Positions 48,022 to 56,042 are shown, numbered from the stretch's first letter. The stretch is 64,000 nucleotides of DNA from Solitalea lacus (GCF_022014595.1 NZ_CP091740.1:2468200-2532199), one strand, 5' to 3'. The notes: generated by a model from the sequence alone, not told the origin. A program made the numbers and translations.

Positions 48022-48660
48022 ATGATGTTTCGAAATACCATTATTATAATTCTTCTCTTAATTTCATTTCATAATTATCACTTATCAGCCCAAACGCTAA
48101 ACGGCATTAAATTGCAAAATGGTGATTTGTTATTTGTGGATTTGGATTGCGGCCCACTTTGCGATGCCATCGAAGAGGTAACAATAAGCCACGGAAGTAA
48201 TCACTTTTCACATATTGGTTTGGTTTATTTAAAAGTTGACACTGCATTTGTAATTGAAGCAATTGGGAATAGAGTGCAATTAACACCAATGGCTATTTTT
48301 GCAGATAGAACGGAACATAAAATTTGTATTGGCAGATTAAAACCATCGAAACAATATTTGATTACCCAGGCAGTAAAATTTGCTACTGATAAGTTAGGTA
48401 CTAAATATGATGAAGCTTTTTTGTACGATAACGATAAATATTATTGTTCAGAACTAATTTACGATGCATTTAAAGCTGCAAATAATAAAAAGCCATTTTT
48501 CAAACTGGAACCCATGACCTTTAAAAAGCCAGGCAGCAATGAGTTTTATCCTGTTTGGATTGAATACTATCAAAAATTAAATATTAATATCCCAGAAGGA
48601 AAACCTGGAATAAACCCGGGTGGTATTTCTCGTTCTAAAAAGATTGTATTATTAAATTAA
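48022..48660 (+). CDS. YiiX-like permuted papain-fold cysteine hydrolase, secreted
   Basis: A 212-residue protein with a signal peptide (about 1-23, ending LSAQ). The order His then Cys ('HFSHIGLVYL' around residue 65, 'YYCSELIYDAF' around 150) is the permuted NlpC/P60 arrangement of the YiiX/YebB-like group. The substrate is probably a peptide, amide or lipid bond in the cell envelope, but I cannot say which. It is 10 nt upstream of trmN6, so the two are likely co-transcribed. Confidence 0.75.
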   Translation: MMFRNTIIIILLLISFHNYHLSAQTLNGIKLQNGDLLFVDLDCGPLCDAIEEVTISHGSNHFSHIGLVYLKVDTAFVIEAIGNRVQLTPMAIFADRTEHKICIGRLKPSKQYLITQAVKFATDKLGTKYDEAFLYDNDKYYCSELIYDAFKAANNKKPFFKLEPMTFKKPGSNEFYPVWIEYYQKLNINIPEGKPGINPGGISRSKKIVLLN

Positions 48661-48670
48661 TTGGGAAGTA

Positions 48671-49378
48671 ATGTCAAAAGAGTATTTTCAGTTTAAACAG
48701 TTTAAGGTCTTTCATGACAAATGTGCAATGAAAGTGGGAACGGATGGTGTGTTGCTTGGTACATTAACAGAAACCCAAAACAGCAAACAAATACTTGATA
48801 TAGGTACAGGCACTGGATTGATAGCCTTAATTTTGGCCCAACGAACGGATGCTCAGATTGATGCGGTTGAGATTGATAATGAAGCTGCAAATCAATCCGG
48901 ATTTAACTTTTCCATATCTCCTTGGAGTAAACGATTGTCTTCTTTTCATTCTTCAATCTTCGATTTTAAAAACGATAAAAAATATGATTTGATCGTTTCC
49001 AATCCACCTTATTTTATCAATTCATTAAAATCAGAAGGGAAGAAAAAAGAAATTGCCCGCCATGTTGATGATGAATTCTTCCTAAACCTATGCAAAAAAA
49101 TTGAAGAGTTTCTAGCTGATAATGGGACATGCTGGATTATACTTCCGGTTATTGAAATGGAGCATTTTACGAAAGAGGCTTTGAAAATGGGATTGAATCA
49201 TATTAAATCAATTGAAATTCATTCATTTGATCATTCTCCTGTAAAAAGAATCATTCGTTCATTTTCAAGAGAAAAAGATATAGAACCAGAAGCCTATAAA
49301 TTTATAATCTATGATTCTCCTGGAAAACATTCCTCACAATATAAAAATATAGCAAAGGATTTTCTCAGCATCTTTTAA
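48671..49378 (+). CDS. trmN6: tRNA1(Val) (adenine-37-N6)-methyltransferase
   Basis: A 235-residue SAM-dependent methyltransferase. The 'KVGTDGVLLGTL' lead-in, motif I 'ILDIGTGTGLIALILAQR' (about 40-57) and the catalytic motif IV NPPYF (about 113) are those of TrmN6/YfiC. It modifies A37 of tRNA-Val. It sits between the YiiX-like hydrolase and a phosphodiesterase, with gaps of 10 and 17 nt. Confidence 0.88.
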   Translation: MSKEYFQFKQFKVFHDKCAMKVGTDGVLLGTLTETQNSKQILDIGTGTGLIALILAQRTDAQIDAVEIDNEAANQSGFNFSISPWSKRLSSFHSSIFDFKNDKKYDLIVSNPPYFINSLKSEGKKKEIARHVDDEFFLNLCKKIEEFLADNGTCWIILPVIEMEHFTKEALKMGLNHIKSIEIHSFDHSPVKRIIRSFSREKDIEPEAYKFIIYDSPGKHSSQYKNIAKDFLSIF

Positions 49379-49395
49379 TCTCGTCTCTAGAATAA

Positions 49396-49890
49396 ATGAA
49401 AAAAATCGGACTACTATCAGATACACATAGTTATATTGACGATGAACTCTTTGAGCATTTTAAAGATGTAGATGAGATTTGGCATGCTGGTGATGTAGGA
49501 GCTCCGGAAGTATTGGAAAAATTAATTGCCTTTAAACCTGTAAAAGGCGTTTGGGGAAATATTGATGGTAAAGACGTCAGAGCAATGCTCCCATTTATCA
49601 ACAGATTTGTTTGTGAAGAGGTGAATGTAATGATGACCCATATTGGAGGTTACCCTGGCAAGTATATCCCCAAAATCAAAGCAGAATTATTAAAAGAACC
49701 AATTGACTTATTCATTTGTGGCCACTCACATATTTTAAAAGTGATGTACGATAAGCAATATGGCTTCCTCCATATGAATCCGGGAGCGTATGGTAAAGAA
49801 GGCTTTCACCAAGTTCGCACCTTACTTCGATTTTCAATTACAGGTAAACAAATACACAATTTGGAGATCATTGAGTTAAAAAGGCGGTAA
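49396..49890 (+). CDS. YfcE/MJ0936-type metallophosphoesterase
   Basis: A 164-residue calcineurin-like phosphodiesterase. Metal-ligand motifs appear in order: SDTHSY (8-13), 'HAGDVGAPEVL' (36-46), 'VWGNIDGKD' (57-65), a His in 'MMTHIGGYPG', and 'CGHSHIL' (about 113-119). The small YfcE type hydrolyses simple phosphodiesters. The physiological substrate is unknown. Likely last gene of a three-gene unit. Confidence 0.85.
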   Translation: MKKIGLLSDTHSYIDDELFEHFKDVDEIWHAGDVGAPEVLEKLIAFKPVKGVWGNIDGKDVRAMLPFINRFVCEEVNVMMTHIGGYPGKYIPKIKAELLKEPIDLFICGHSHILKVMYDKQYGFLHMNPGAYGKEGFHQVRTLLRFSITGKQIHNLEIIELKRR

Positions 49891-50082
49891 TTTTAACTGA
49901 AATGCACAAAACTTAAAAAATCCTTAACTTTTCGCATGTTCTTATACTTTTAGCTAAAGGTTTCAAAATTATACACAGAACCTATAAATAGTTTAGCTTA
50001 TTTGCATTAAAATTAGGTGTACAGTATACACTAAGACTATTTTTAAAGCATCTGCTTATTTCTCTAAGCATAAAATTTGACT

Positions 50083-50090
50083 TAATTTCG
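50083..50090 (+). promoter_or_regulatory. candidate -7 box of fbp
   Basis: TAATTTCG differs from TAnnTTTG at one base and would start transcription near 50097, 16 nt before the ATG. Upstream, 50013-50034 can fold into TTAG-g-TGTA / TACA-CTAA with a 5-nt loop; its role is unclear. Confidence 0.35.
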
Positions 50091-50112
50091 AAGCACCATT
50101 TCAATAAACTTT

Positions 50113-51153
50113 ATGACAAAAGTAATGACGCTTGGACAGTTTATCATTGAGCGCCAAGCTGAGTTTCCTTATGCGAAGGGGGAGCTTTCACGCCTATTAC
50201 GAGACATTGGCATTGCTGCCAAAATTGTTAACCGTGAAGTAAACAAAGCAGGACTTGTTGACATTTTAGGCGAGGCTGGCACAATGAATGTGCAAGGCGA
50301 AGCCGTTAAAAAGCTAGATGTTTATGCCAACGACCAATTTATCTCTGCTTTACAAAGTGGTGGCGAATGTTGCCTCATCGCATCGGAGGAAAATGAAGAT
50401 GTAATTCGCATTGACAGCGAGGTTTCTCGCAATGCTAAATACATTGTAGCCATTGACCCTTTAGACGGTTCTTCAAACATTGATGTGAATGTTGCCGTTG
50501 GAACAATCTTCTCTATTTATCGCCGTAAAACTGAAAGTGGTCCTTGCACCAAAGTAGATGTTTTACAAAAAGGTGTTGAGCAAATTGCTGCCGGCTATGT
50601 GATTTATGGCTCATCAACCATGTTAGTTTATACCACTGGACATGGTGTAAATGGCTTCACACTCGATCCATCAATCGGTGAATTTTGTCTATCTCACCCT
50701 AACATGCAGTTTCCTAAAACCGGTAAATTATATTCCTTAAACGAAGGTAACTATGTTCATTTTCCGGAAGGAGTAAAAAAATATCTTAAATATTGCCAGG
50801 TAGAAGATACAGAAACCAATCGTCCTTACACCTCACGTTATATCGGTTCAATGGTAGCAGATATTCATCGTAACATGATTAAAGGCGGTATCTTTATTTA
50901 TCCTACTACAGCAAGTTCACCTAAAGGAAAATTACGTTTAGTTTATGAATGTAATCCTTTAGCATTTATTGTAGAACAAGCCGGAGGTAGGGCAACAAAT
51001 GGGTTCAGTAGAATTATGGAGCTACCTGTTAAAGAAGTTCATCAACGTACGCCAATTTTTATCGGTTCAGAAGAAATGGTTAAAAAGGCAGAAGAATTTA
51101 TGCGCGAGTATTCACCTGAATTAGAAGAAACACTGCAGATTGCAGAAGCATAA
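50113..51153 (+). CDS. fbp: fructose-1,6-bisphosphatase class I
   Basis: A 346-residue gluconeogenic phosphatase. Metal-site motifs are 'SEENEDVI' (near 95) and '[23 protein letters not shown]' (near 116-138). The substrate loop '[23 protein letters not shown]' is near 250-275 and '[20 protein letters not shown]' follows. These are class I (FBPase I) signatures. It removes the 1-phosphate of fructose-1,6-bisphosphate. A terminator follows, then the repeat array. Confidence 0.95.
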   Translation: MTKVMTLGQFIIERQAEFPYAKGELSRLLRDIGIAAKIVNREVNKAGLVDILGEAGTMNVQGEAVKKLDVYANDQFISALQSGGECCLIASEENEDVIRIDSEVSRNAKYIVAIDPLDGSSNIDVNVAVGTIFSIYRRKTESGPCTKVDVLQKGVEQIAAGYVIYGSSTMLVYTTGHGVNGFTLDPSIGEFCLSHPNMQFPKTGKLYSLNEGNYVHFPEGVKKYLKYCQVEDTETNRPYTSRYIGSMVADIHRNMIKGGIFIYPTTASSPKGKLRLVYECNPLAFIVEQAGGRATNGFSRIMELPVKEVHQRTPIFIGSEEMVKKAEEFMREYSPELEETLQIAEA

Positions 51154-51187
51154 TTTTTAACTTAAGCAAAGTAGATTCAATACTAAA

Positions 51188-51220
51188 GAGTTCGTCTTTA
51201 TAAAGGCGGACTCTTTTTTT
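51188..51220 (+). terminator. terminator of fbp
   Basis: GAGTTCGTCTT (51188-51198) pairs with AAGGCGGACTC (51203-51213) using two G-U pairs and is followed by seven T residues. Confidence 0.88.
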
Positions 51221-51365
51221 GTTTCATTTCTAACACACAGAATCTTTCAAACTTCTTAAAACTTTTGATTATCAATTTCACAGTACTTGTTCAGTTATAA
51301 AACCCATTAAAAAATCATAAATAATTGATAATTAGAAGATAATATTATTTTTCAATCAAAAATCA

Positions 51366-51596
51366 TATTAAAAGTACATGCATTCCCTCGCATAGTCCAT
51401 TGATTCAAAAGGTAATTAAGATGAAATTTGCATCAATACAAACAACTGATAATAAGACCATTAATAAATTTTCTTCATAGATACAACTGCGACACTCGTT
51501 GTCGTAGTTGTTTTTTAAAGTAAGAAACACAAAATATTAGCCATTGGCATAATTTAACCGAAAAACCAAGAAGGGCAATTTTACAATTGCCCTTTG
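51366..51596 (+). repeat. tandem repeat unit A
   Basis: Mini-ORF at 51378-51395 (M-H-S-L-A). Hairpin 1 at 51483-51511 (12-bp stem, loop CTCGT) followed by T6. GCC-ATT-GGC stem at 51540-51548. Hairpin 2 at 51573-51592 (loop TTAC). An upstream A/T-rich region from about 51290 also aligns to the other copies (ATAAAACC..., TTGATAAT...). Confidence 0.85.
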
Positions 51597-51704
51597 TTCG
51601 TCTAAATAAATTACATTCTCATTTGTTTTCTTCCCATAAAAACCTAATCATTAAATCACAACTATTTGATAATGAATGTATAAAATTATAACTACACCAA
51701 AAAT

Positions 51705-51940
51705 CGTGTGAAAAGTACATGCATTCCCTAGCATAGTCCATTGATTCAAAAGGCAATTAAGGGGAAATTTGCATCAGTACAAAAAGTTGATAATTAGACA
51801 ATTAATCAAATTTTCTTCATAGTAACAACTGCGGCACTCGTTGTCGTAGTTGTTTTTTAAGTAAGAAAAACAAAATATTAGCCATAAGGCATAATTTAAC
51901 CGAAAGACCAAGATCAAGGGCAATTATACAATTGCCCTTC
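51705..51940 (+). repeat. tandem repeat unit B
   Basis: Mini-ORF at 51719-51736, same peptide as unit A with a synonymous Leu codon. Hairpin 1 at 51825-51853, with a G-U pair where unit A has A-T. GCC-ATAA-GGC stem at 51881-51890. Hairpin 2 at 51918-51937 (loop ATAC). The closest relative is unit A, including the segment between mini-ORF and hairpin 1. Confidence 0.85.
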
Positions 51941-52046
51941 GTTCGTATAAATAAGTTACATTCTCATTTGTTTTCTTACTATAAAAACCTTACCACTAAA
52001 TATAAATACCTGATAATTAACATATAACGATTAGAATCACGGCGAA

Positions 52047-52338
52047 AATCGTATGAAAAGTACATGAATTCCCTTGCATAGTCCATTTGTTTGGGTGGTA
52101 AGAATGAGGATATTTGTCTTAATCCCAGTAGGGGATTTTAAAAGGAATAAAATAACCTTCTTTTCTTCATAGTTACAACTGCGGCACTTGTTGTCGTAGT
52201 TGTTCTCAAAGCTAAATACTTAATCCTTCTTTCAAAAAGAGGATTAATTTATTATACTGAAACACAAAACATTAGCCTTGTAAAAGGCATAATTTAATCA
52301 AAACCAAGAGCCTGGGCAATTGTAAAATTGCCCTTTTT
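52047..52338 (+). repeat. tandem repeat unit C, divergent
   Basis: Mini-ORF at 52064-52081 (M-N-S-L-A). Hairpin 1 at 52175-52203, the same sequence as in unit B apart from the loop (CTTGT). GCCTT-GTAA-AAGGC stem at 52275-52288. Hairpin 2 at 52314-52333 (loop GTAA) with T5. Between mini-ORF and hairpin 1 the sequence is unrelated to A and B and contains AATCCC-AGTA-GGGGATT. After hairpin 1 there is an extra insert with a TTAATCCT...AGGATTAA stem. Confidence 0.8.
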
Positions 52339-52360
52339 CGTTTTTATCACTGGATAGTGC

Positions 52361-53149
52361 TTACACTCTCTTTATATTAAAATCGTCCTGATCTTTTAAA
52401 AAGGGAAATGCTCTACGCACAAATTCCAAGGTCTCACCAGATAGCTCTAAAGTAAACATATCTTCATCATGTTCTTTATGATATAACACAACGCCATCAG
52501 GAGCAATAATCATACTATTTCCGCTATGGTAAATTTCATTTCCATCATTACCAACCCGATTCACACCTACAACATAACTCTGATTTTCAATAGCTCTGGC
52601 TGGCAAAAGAGTTTTCCAATGCAGGGAGCGACGCTCAGGCCAGTTGGCCACAATCAGATATAAATCATACGGATTATCTTTTTTATTTCGAGCCCAAACA
52701 GGAAAACGCAGATCATAACAAATCATCGGGCATATATTCCAGCCCTTAAGATCAACCAATAGCTTTTTATCTCCAGCTGCATAGGTATCATCCTCTTTAC
52801 CTAAACCAAAAAGATGCCGTTTATCATATGTTTCAAAACTGCCATCCGGACGCATCCAAACCAAACGATTGTAGAACTTATTCTGCTCTTCAACAATTAT
52901 GCTTCCTGTTATTACGGCGTTCATATGGCCAGCCATTTCAGCTAACCATCTTACGGTTTTACCTTTGGCTTGTTCTGCCAACATTGATGCATTCATGGTA
53001 AAACCGGTACTGAACATTTCCGGTAAAATTATTAGGTCTGTTTTTTCTTTTAATGCAAGCATTTTTTGCCCCAACATTGATAAATTGGCATCAATGTTCT
53101 CCCAATACAATGCAGTTTGTATGATAGTTATGGTTATATTAGATTTCAT
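52361..53149 (-). CDS. omega-amidase (YafV/Nit2-type nitrilase family)
   Basis: A 262-residue carbon-nitrogen hydrolase with the complete catalytic triad: Glu44 (LPEMFSTGF), Lys110 (TYDKRHLF) and Cys144 (MICYDLRFPVW). Its length and the 'YDLRFPVWARN' context match YafV/omega-amidase, which hydrolyses 2-oxoglutaramate to 2-oxoglutarate and ammonia. It follows the aminotransferase gene by 26 nt. The pairing supports removal of the deamidation-prone product of glutamine-dependent transamination. Confidence 0.87.
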   Translation of the reverse strand: MKSNITITIIQTALYWENIDANLSMLGQKMLALKEKTDLIILPEMFSTGFTMNASMLAEQAKGKTVRWLAEMAGHMNAVITGSIIVEEQNKFYNRLVWMRPDGSFETYDKRHLFGLGKEDDTYAAGDKKLLVDLKGWNICPMICYDLRFPVWARNKKDNPYDLYLIVANWPERRSLHWKTLLPARAIENQSYVVGVNRVGNDGNEIYHSGNSMIIAPDGVVLYHKEHDEDMFTLELSGETLEFVRRAFPFLKDQDDFNIKRV

Positions 53150-53175
53150 GTTTATGTTATGATCATCAAAGAACC

Positions 53176-54321
53176 TTAAATTTTCATCAATCTTTCTACC
53201 GCTTTATTCAGTGTCTCCTCAGTTTTAGCAAAACAAAAACGGATTACTTTATGATCAGCTGAACTTGTATAAAAAACAGAAGTAGGAATAGTTGCTACAC
53301 CAAACTCTTTTGTTATACGAACAGCAAAATCATAATCACCTTCATCTGAAATTTTGTTGTAATGAGCCGTCTGAAAATAAGAACCTGCCACTGGTAGCAA
53401 ATCAAACTTGGTATTTTTCATTAAACCAGCAAAATAATCTCGCTTTTGCTGATACATCTCTTTTATACTTAAGTAATTATCAGGGATAGCCATAAAATCG
53501 GCGAGGGCATATTGAATAGGGGTAACGCAAGTATAAATTGCGAACTGTTGCAACTTACGAATTTCAGCCATTAAATAATCCGGACCTAATAAGTACCCCA
53601 TACGCCAACCTGTAGTATGAAATGTTTTTCCAAATGATGAAACAATCAAACTACGTTCTGCCAGTTCGGGATATTTTGCAACACTATGATGAGTTTTACC
53701 GTCGAAAATAATATGCTCATACACTTCATCGCTCAAAATCAAAATATCGGTACCTTTCACAATCTTAATGAGTTCATCAATATCACTCTTACTCAAAACT
53801 GTTCCTGTAGGATTATGTGGAGTATTGAGCATAATCATTCGTGTTTTATGCGAAATCAACTTTTTTACTTTCTCCCAGTCAATTTTATAATCAGGAGGAG
53901 CTAGTTCGATAGGCCGTGGAATACCACCATGTACGCGGATGTTTGGCGAATAACAATCGTAAGCAGGCTCAAAAATGATTACTTCGTCACCATCTCTAAT
54001 AAAGGCCTCAATTACAGAAAATATAGCTTGAGTACCTCCGGCAGTAATGGTCACTTCTGTATCTGCACAGTAATTTTTCCCTGTTAAGCTATAGGTCATT
54101 TCAGCTATGCGCTCGCGGAGAGGCAATATTCCTGCAGGTGGGGCATATTGGTTCATGCCCTTTTTCATATAGTCATTCACCAAACTGATTAATTGGGGCG
54201 AAGTAGGAAAGTCAGGAAACCCTTGAGCTAAATTAACTGCCTTATACTCAATTGCCAATCCCGTCATAACAGGAAAAATTGAAGCACCAACCTGAGGTAG
54301 TTTAGAATTAATTGCAATCAT
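53176..54321 (-). CDS. methionine aminotransferase (YbdL-like, class I PLP)
   Basis: A 381-residue class I/II aminotransferase. The PLP lysine is Lys232 (SSFGKTFHTTGWRMGY), the conserved Asn is in 'MLNTPHNPTG' and the Asp-x-x-Tyr in 'LSDEVYEHI'. The N-terminal 'NLAQGFPDFPT' and overall pattern place it with YbdL/kynurenine-glutamine transaminase K proteins, which transaminate methionine-type oxo acids, often from glutamine. Co-transcription with the omega-amidase downstream strengthens that reading. Confidence 0.86.
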   Translation of the reverse strand: MIAINSKLPQVGASIFPVMTGLAIEYKAVNLAQGFPDFPTSPQLISLVNDYMKKGMNQYAPPAGILPLRERIAEMTYSLTGKNYCADTEVTITAGGTQAIFSVIEAFIRDGDEVIIFEPAYDCYSPNIRVHGGIPRPIELAPPDYKIDWEKVKKLISHKTRMIMLNTPHNPTGTVLSKSDIDELIKIVKGTDILILSDEVYEHIIFDGKTHHSVAKYPELAERSLIVSSFGKTFHTTGWRMGYLLGPDYLMAEIRKLQQFAIYTCVTPIQYALADFMAIPDNYLSIKEMYQQKRDYFAGLMKNTKFDLLPVAGSYFQTAHYNKISDEGDYDFAVRITKEFGVATIPTSVFYTSSADHKVIRFCFAKTEETLNKAVERLMKI

Positions 54322-54453
54322 ATTTTAGTAGCGTACAGAATTTTTGATTTCAAAATTTATCTTTACATCAACATATGCCAATGTTTAACGTAATGATTTT
54401 TATTAAAAGATTTTTAAAAACGTTGCCTAAACTATAAAAAACAAATTAAACAG

Positions 54454-55410
54454 ATGAAAAAAGGATTTCTTTTACTTTACTGTGTTATTTTTTTATTCGG
54501 ATGTACTTCAAATTCAAGCAAATCAAAATTGCGCAAAATTGCTTTTGTTGATGCCTTTGAAGATGCCACTTTAGCTCAAGCCAAGCAAGGCTTTTATGAT
54601 GCATTGAAAAAAGGAGGATTTGAAGACAAAAAAAATATTGAAATTATTTATAGTAATGCACAAAATAATATCCCAACGCTTATACAATCTATAAATTATG
54701 CCGTTAGTGAAAAGGTTGAACTAATTGCGACTAATGCAACTTTGCCAACCATTACTGCAGCACAACGAGAGCGATCCATTCCAATTTTTATGATGGTTTC
54801 TTCAAGCCCTAAAATGGCTGGTTTAACTGATCAGGCTGGCAATCCGCCTGCAAATTTATATGGAGTATATGAAACTACGAATTACATAGACACGTCAGTT
54901 GCACTCATAAAAATCCTAAAACCATCTGTTAAACGCCTGGCCGCAATTTACAATCAATCAGAACCGCAATCTGTGGATGCCTACAATAGTATTGTTAAAC
55001 AATCAAAAGCTTCGGGAATGGAATTGGTAGTTTTGCCTGTAAATAGCTCTGCTGAAACCCAATTGGTTGTTGAATCATTATTGTCTAAGAAGGTGGATGC
55101 CTTTTTTGCCTTACCCGACAATACTGTGTTTGCTTCCTTTGAAACCATTGTAAAAAGTTGTGACAAAGCCAATGTTCCAGTATTTACTAGTGAAGCCGGC
55201 TTGGTTAAACGTGGTGCTGTTGCAGCCTTTGGAGCAGATTTGTATCAATGGGGGTATCAATCGGGTGAGCAAGCCGTTGCTTATTTAAAAGATCCTAAAA
55301 CAAGTAATCTCAAACCTGAAGTGGTGAAAGTTCGTAAGCGTGTATATAACCCAACTGTTGCTTCCAAATTCGGAATTAAAGTGGGTGAAGGGTTTGAGGA
55401 GGTAAAGTAA
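54454..55410 (+). CDS. ABC-transporter-type substrate-binding lipoprotein
   Basis: A 318-residue lipoprotein (lipobox FGC, Cys17) of the ABC_sub_bind (PF04392, TrpX-like) family. The two alpha/beta lobes start at 'RKIAFVDAFEDATLAQAKQGF' and 'SVKRLAAIYNQSEPQSVDAYN'; 'GAVAAFGADLYQWGYQSGEQA' is the family's C-terminal motif. These proteins normally bind aromatic or other amino acids for a permease. Here no permease or ATPase gene is adjacent, so the transporter partner is missing or elsewhere. The next gene encodes a second small lipoprotein. Confidence 0.82.
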   Translation: MKKGFLLLYCVIFLFGCTSNSSKSKLRKIAFVDAFEDATLAQAKQGFYDALKKGGFEDKKNIEIIYSNAQNNIPTLIQSINYAVSEKVELIATNATLPTITAAQRERSIPIFMMVSSSPKMAGLTDQAGNPPANLYGVYETTNYIDTSVALIKILKPSVKRLAAIYNQSEPQSVDAYNSIVKQSKASGMELVVLPVNSSAETQLVVESLLSKKVDAFFALPDNTVFASFETIVKSCDKANVPVFTSEAGLVKRGAVAAFGADLYQWGYQSGEQAVAYLKDPKTSNLKPEVVKVRKRVYNPTVASKFGIKVGEGFEEVK

Positions 55411-55439
55411 ACTTTAATACAAGGACAATTAAACGAAAT

Positions 55440-55895
55440 ATGAAAAAGTTGAACCTACACTATTTACTATTTAGCATTTCATTTATAATCTTTAACTCTT
55501 GTACTACAGATAAGATTAAGGAAAAAATAAATAAAACAGGAGACGTTGCAGGGCAGGCTTTGGGAGAGTTTAGTAGTGGTGTAAAAACAGGTGTAGAAAA
55601 AGCTGTTGAACCTAAAATTGAAATAAATGCTAGGTTAAAAAAGGTTGGTATTGATTTTGGCAAAATGACTGTTTCCGGTGATTCATCTAATATTGACAAT
55701 ATTTTAACTGCCTATTTAATATTTAATGAAAATTATAAAGGGACTATAACTGCAAAAGCATTTGATAAAAACAACCTTGAAATGGGTAGAGTTAAAATAA
55801 ACATTAAAGGTATTAAAGATGAAGCAAAGTATGTTGATTTTCATTTTGATAAAAGAACAGACATTGCAAATGATAGTAGATTAACATTGGAATAA
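55440..55895 (+). CDS. small lipoprotein of unknown function
   Basis: A 151-residue lipoprotein with a lipobox (FNSC, Cys21). A Gly/Lys-rich amphipathic segment (about 30-60, 'GDVAGQALGEFSSGVKTGVEKAVE') is followed by a beta-rich domain (about 62-150, 'LKKVGIDFGKMTV', 'AYLIFNENYKGTITAKAF') of immunoglobulin-like appearance. No family recognised. It lies 29 nt behind the binding-protein gene and is probably co-transcribed. Confidence 0.65.
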   Translation: MKKLNLHYLLFSISFIIFNSCTTDKIKEKINKTGDVAGQALGEFSSGVKTGVEKAVEPKIEINARLKKVGIDFGKMTVSGDSSNIDNILTAYLIFNENYKGTITAKAFDKNNLEMGRVKINIKGIKDEAKYVDFHFDKRTDIANDSRLTLE

Positions 55896-55954
55896 ACTAA
55901 ATATCAACGGTATTTGTTCTGTTAAGCATTTCTTCCTCTTCATAAAACCTTTAA

Positions 55955-55978
55955 ATTATAGATTATTAAGTCTATAAT
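55955..55978. promoter_or_regulatory. SatD operator 1
   Basis: ATTATAGA and TCTATAAT arms with TTATTAAG between; palindrome centre at 55966.5. First of three near-identical palindromes. Confidence 0.72.
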
Positions 55979-55983
55979 AATTA

Positions 55984-56007
55984 ATTATAGTTTAATTAGA
56001 CTATAAT
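55984..56007. promoter_or_regulatory. SatD operator 2
   Basis: ATTATAGT and ACTATAAT arms with TTAATTAG between; centre at 55995.5, exactly 29 bp from operator 1. Confidence 0.72.
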
Positions 56008-56014
56008 TTTACTT

Positions 56015-56034
56015 TATAGATTAATTAATCTATA
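56015..56034. promoter_or_regulatory. SatD operator 3
   Basis: TATAGATTAATTAATCTATA, a perfect 20-bp palindrome centred at 56024.5, again exactly 29 bp from operator 2. It ends 8 nt before the satD ATG. Confidence 0.75.
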
Positions 56035-56042
56035 TTAGAGTG

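Larger units (their letters stand above)
51366..52338 (+). ncRNA. candidate array of three related structured RNAs
   Basis: The 1.1-kb gap between fbp and the nitrilase gene has no ORF of usual size. Instead it has three tandem copies (start to start 341 and 345 bp) of a unit with a fixed order: a five-codon ORF, a conserved TTTTCTTCATAG block, hairpin 1 with T tail, a small GCC/GGC stem inside ATTAGCC...GGCATAATTTAA, and hairpin 2 with core GGGCAATT/AATTGCCC. Base changes among copies preserve pairing and use G-U pairs only compatible with plus-strand RNA. I do not recognise the family. Transcription is inferred; no conserved TAnnTTTG box is seen. Confidence 0.5.

Noticed and set aside
50013-50034. 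Operator palindrome upstream of fbp
   Set aside because: As DNA it is not symmetric; it pairs only as an RNA hairpin with a bulge and lies upstream of the candidate promoter, so chance is likely.
51366-52338. CRISPR array or integron cassette array
   Set aside because: The repeats are about 340 bp, with conserved and variable parts interleaved; there is no 20-40 bp repeat with unique spacers, no cas genes and no integrase.
51366-52338. Retron or diversity-generating template
   Set aside because: No reverse transcriptase is adjacent; the only one in the window belongs to the group II intron 15 kb away and is broken.
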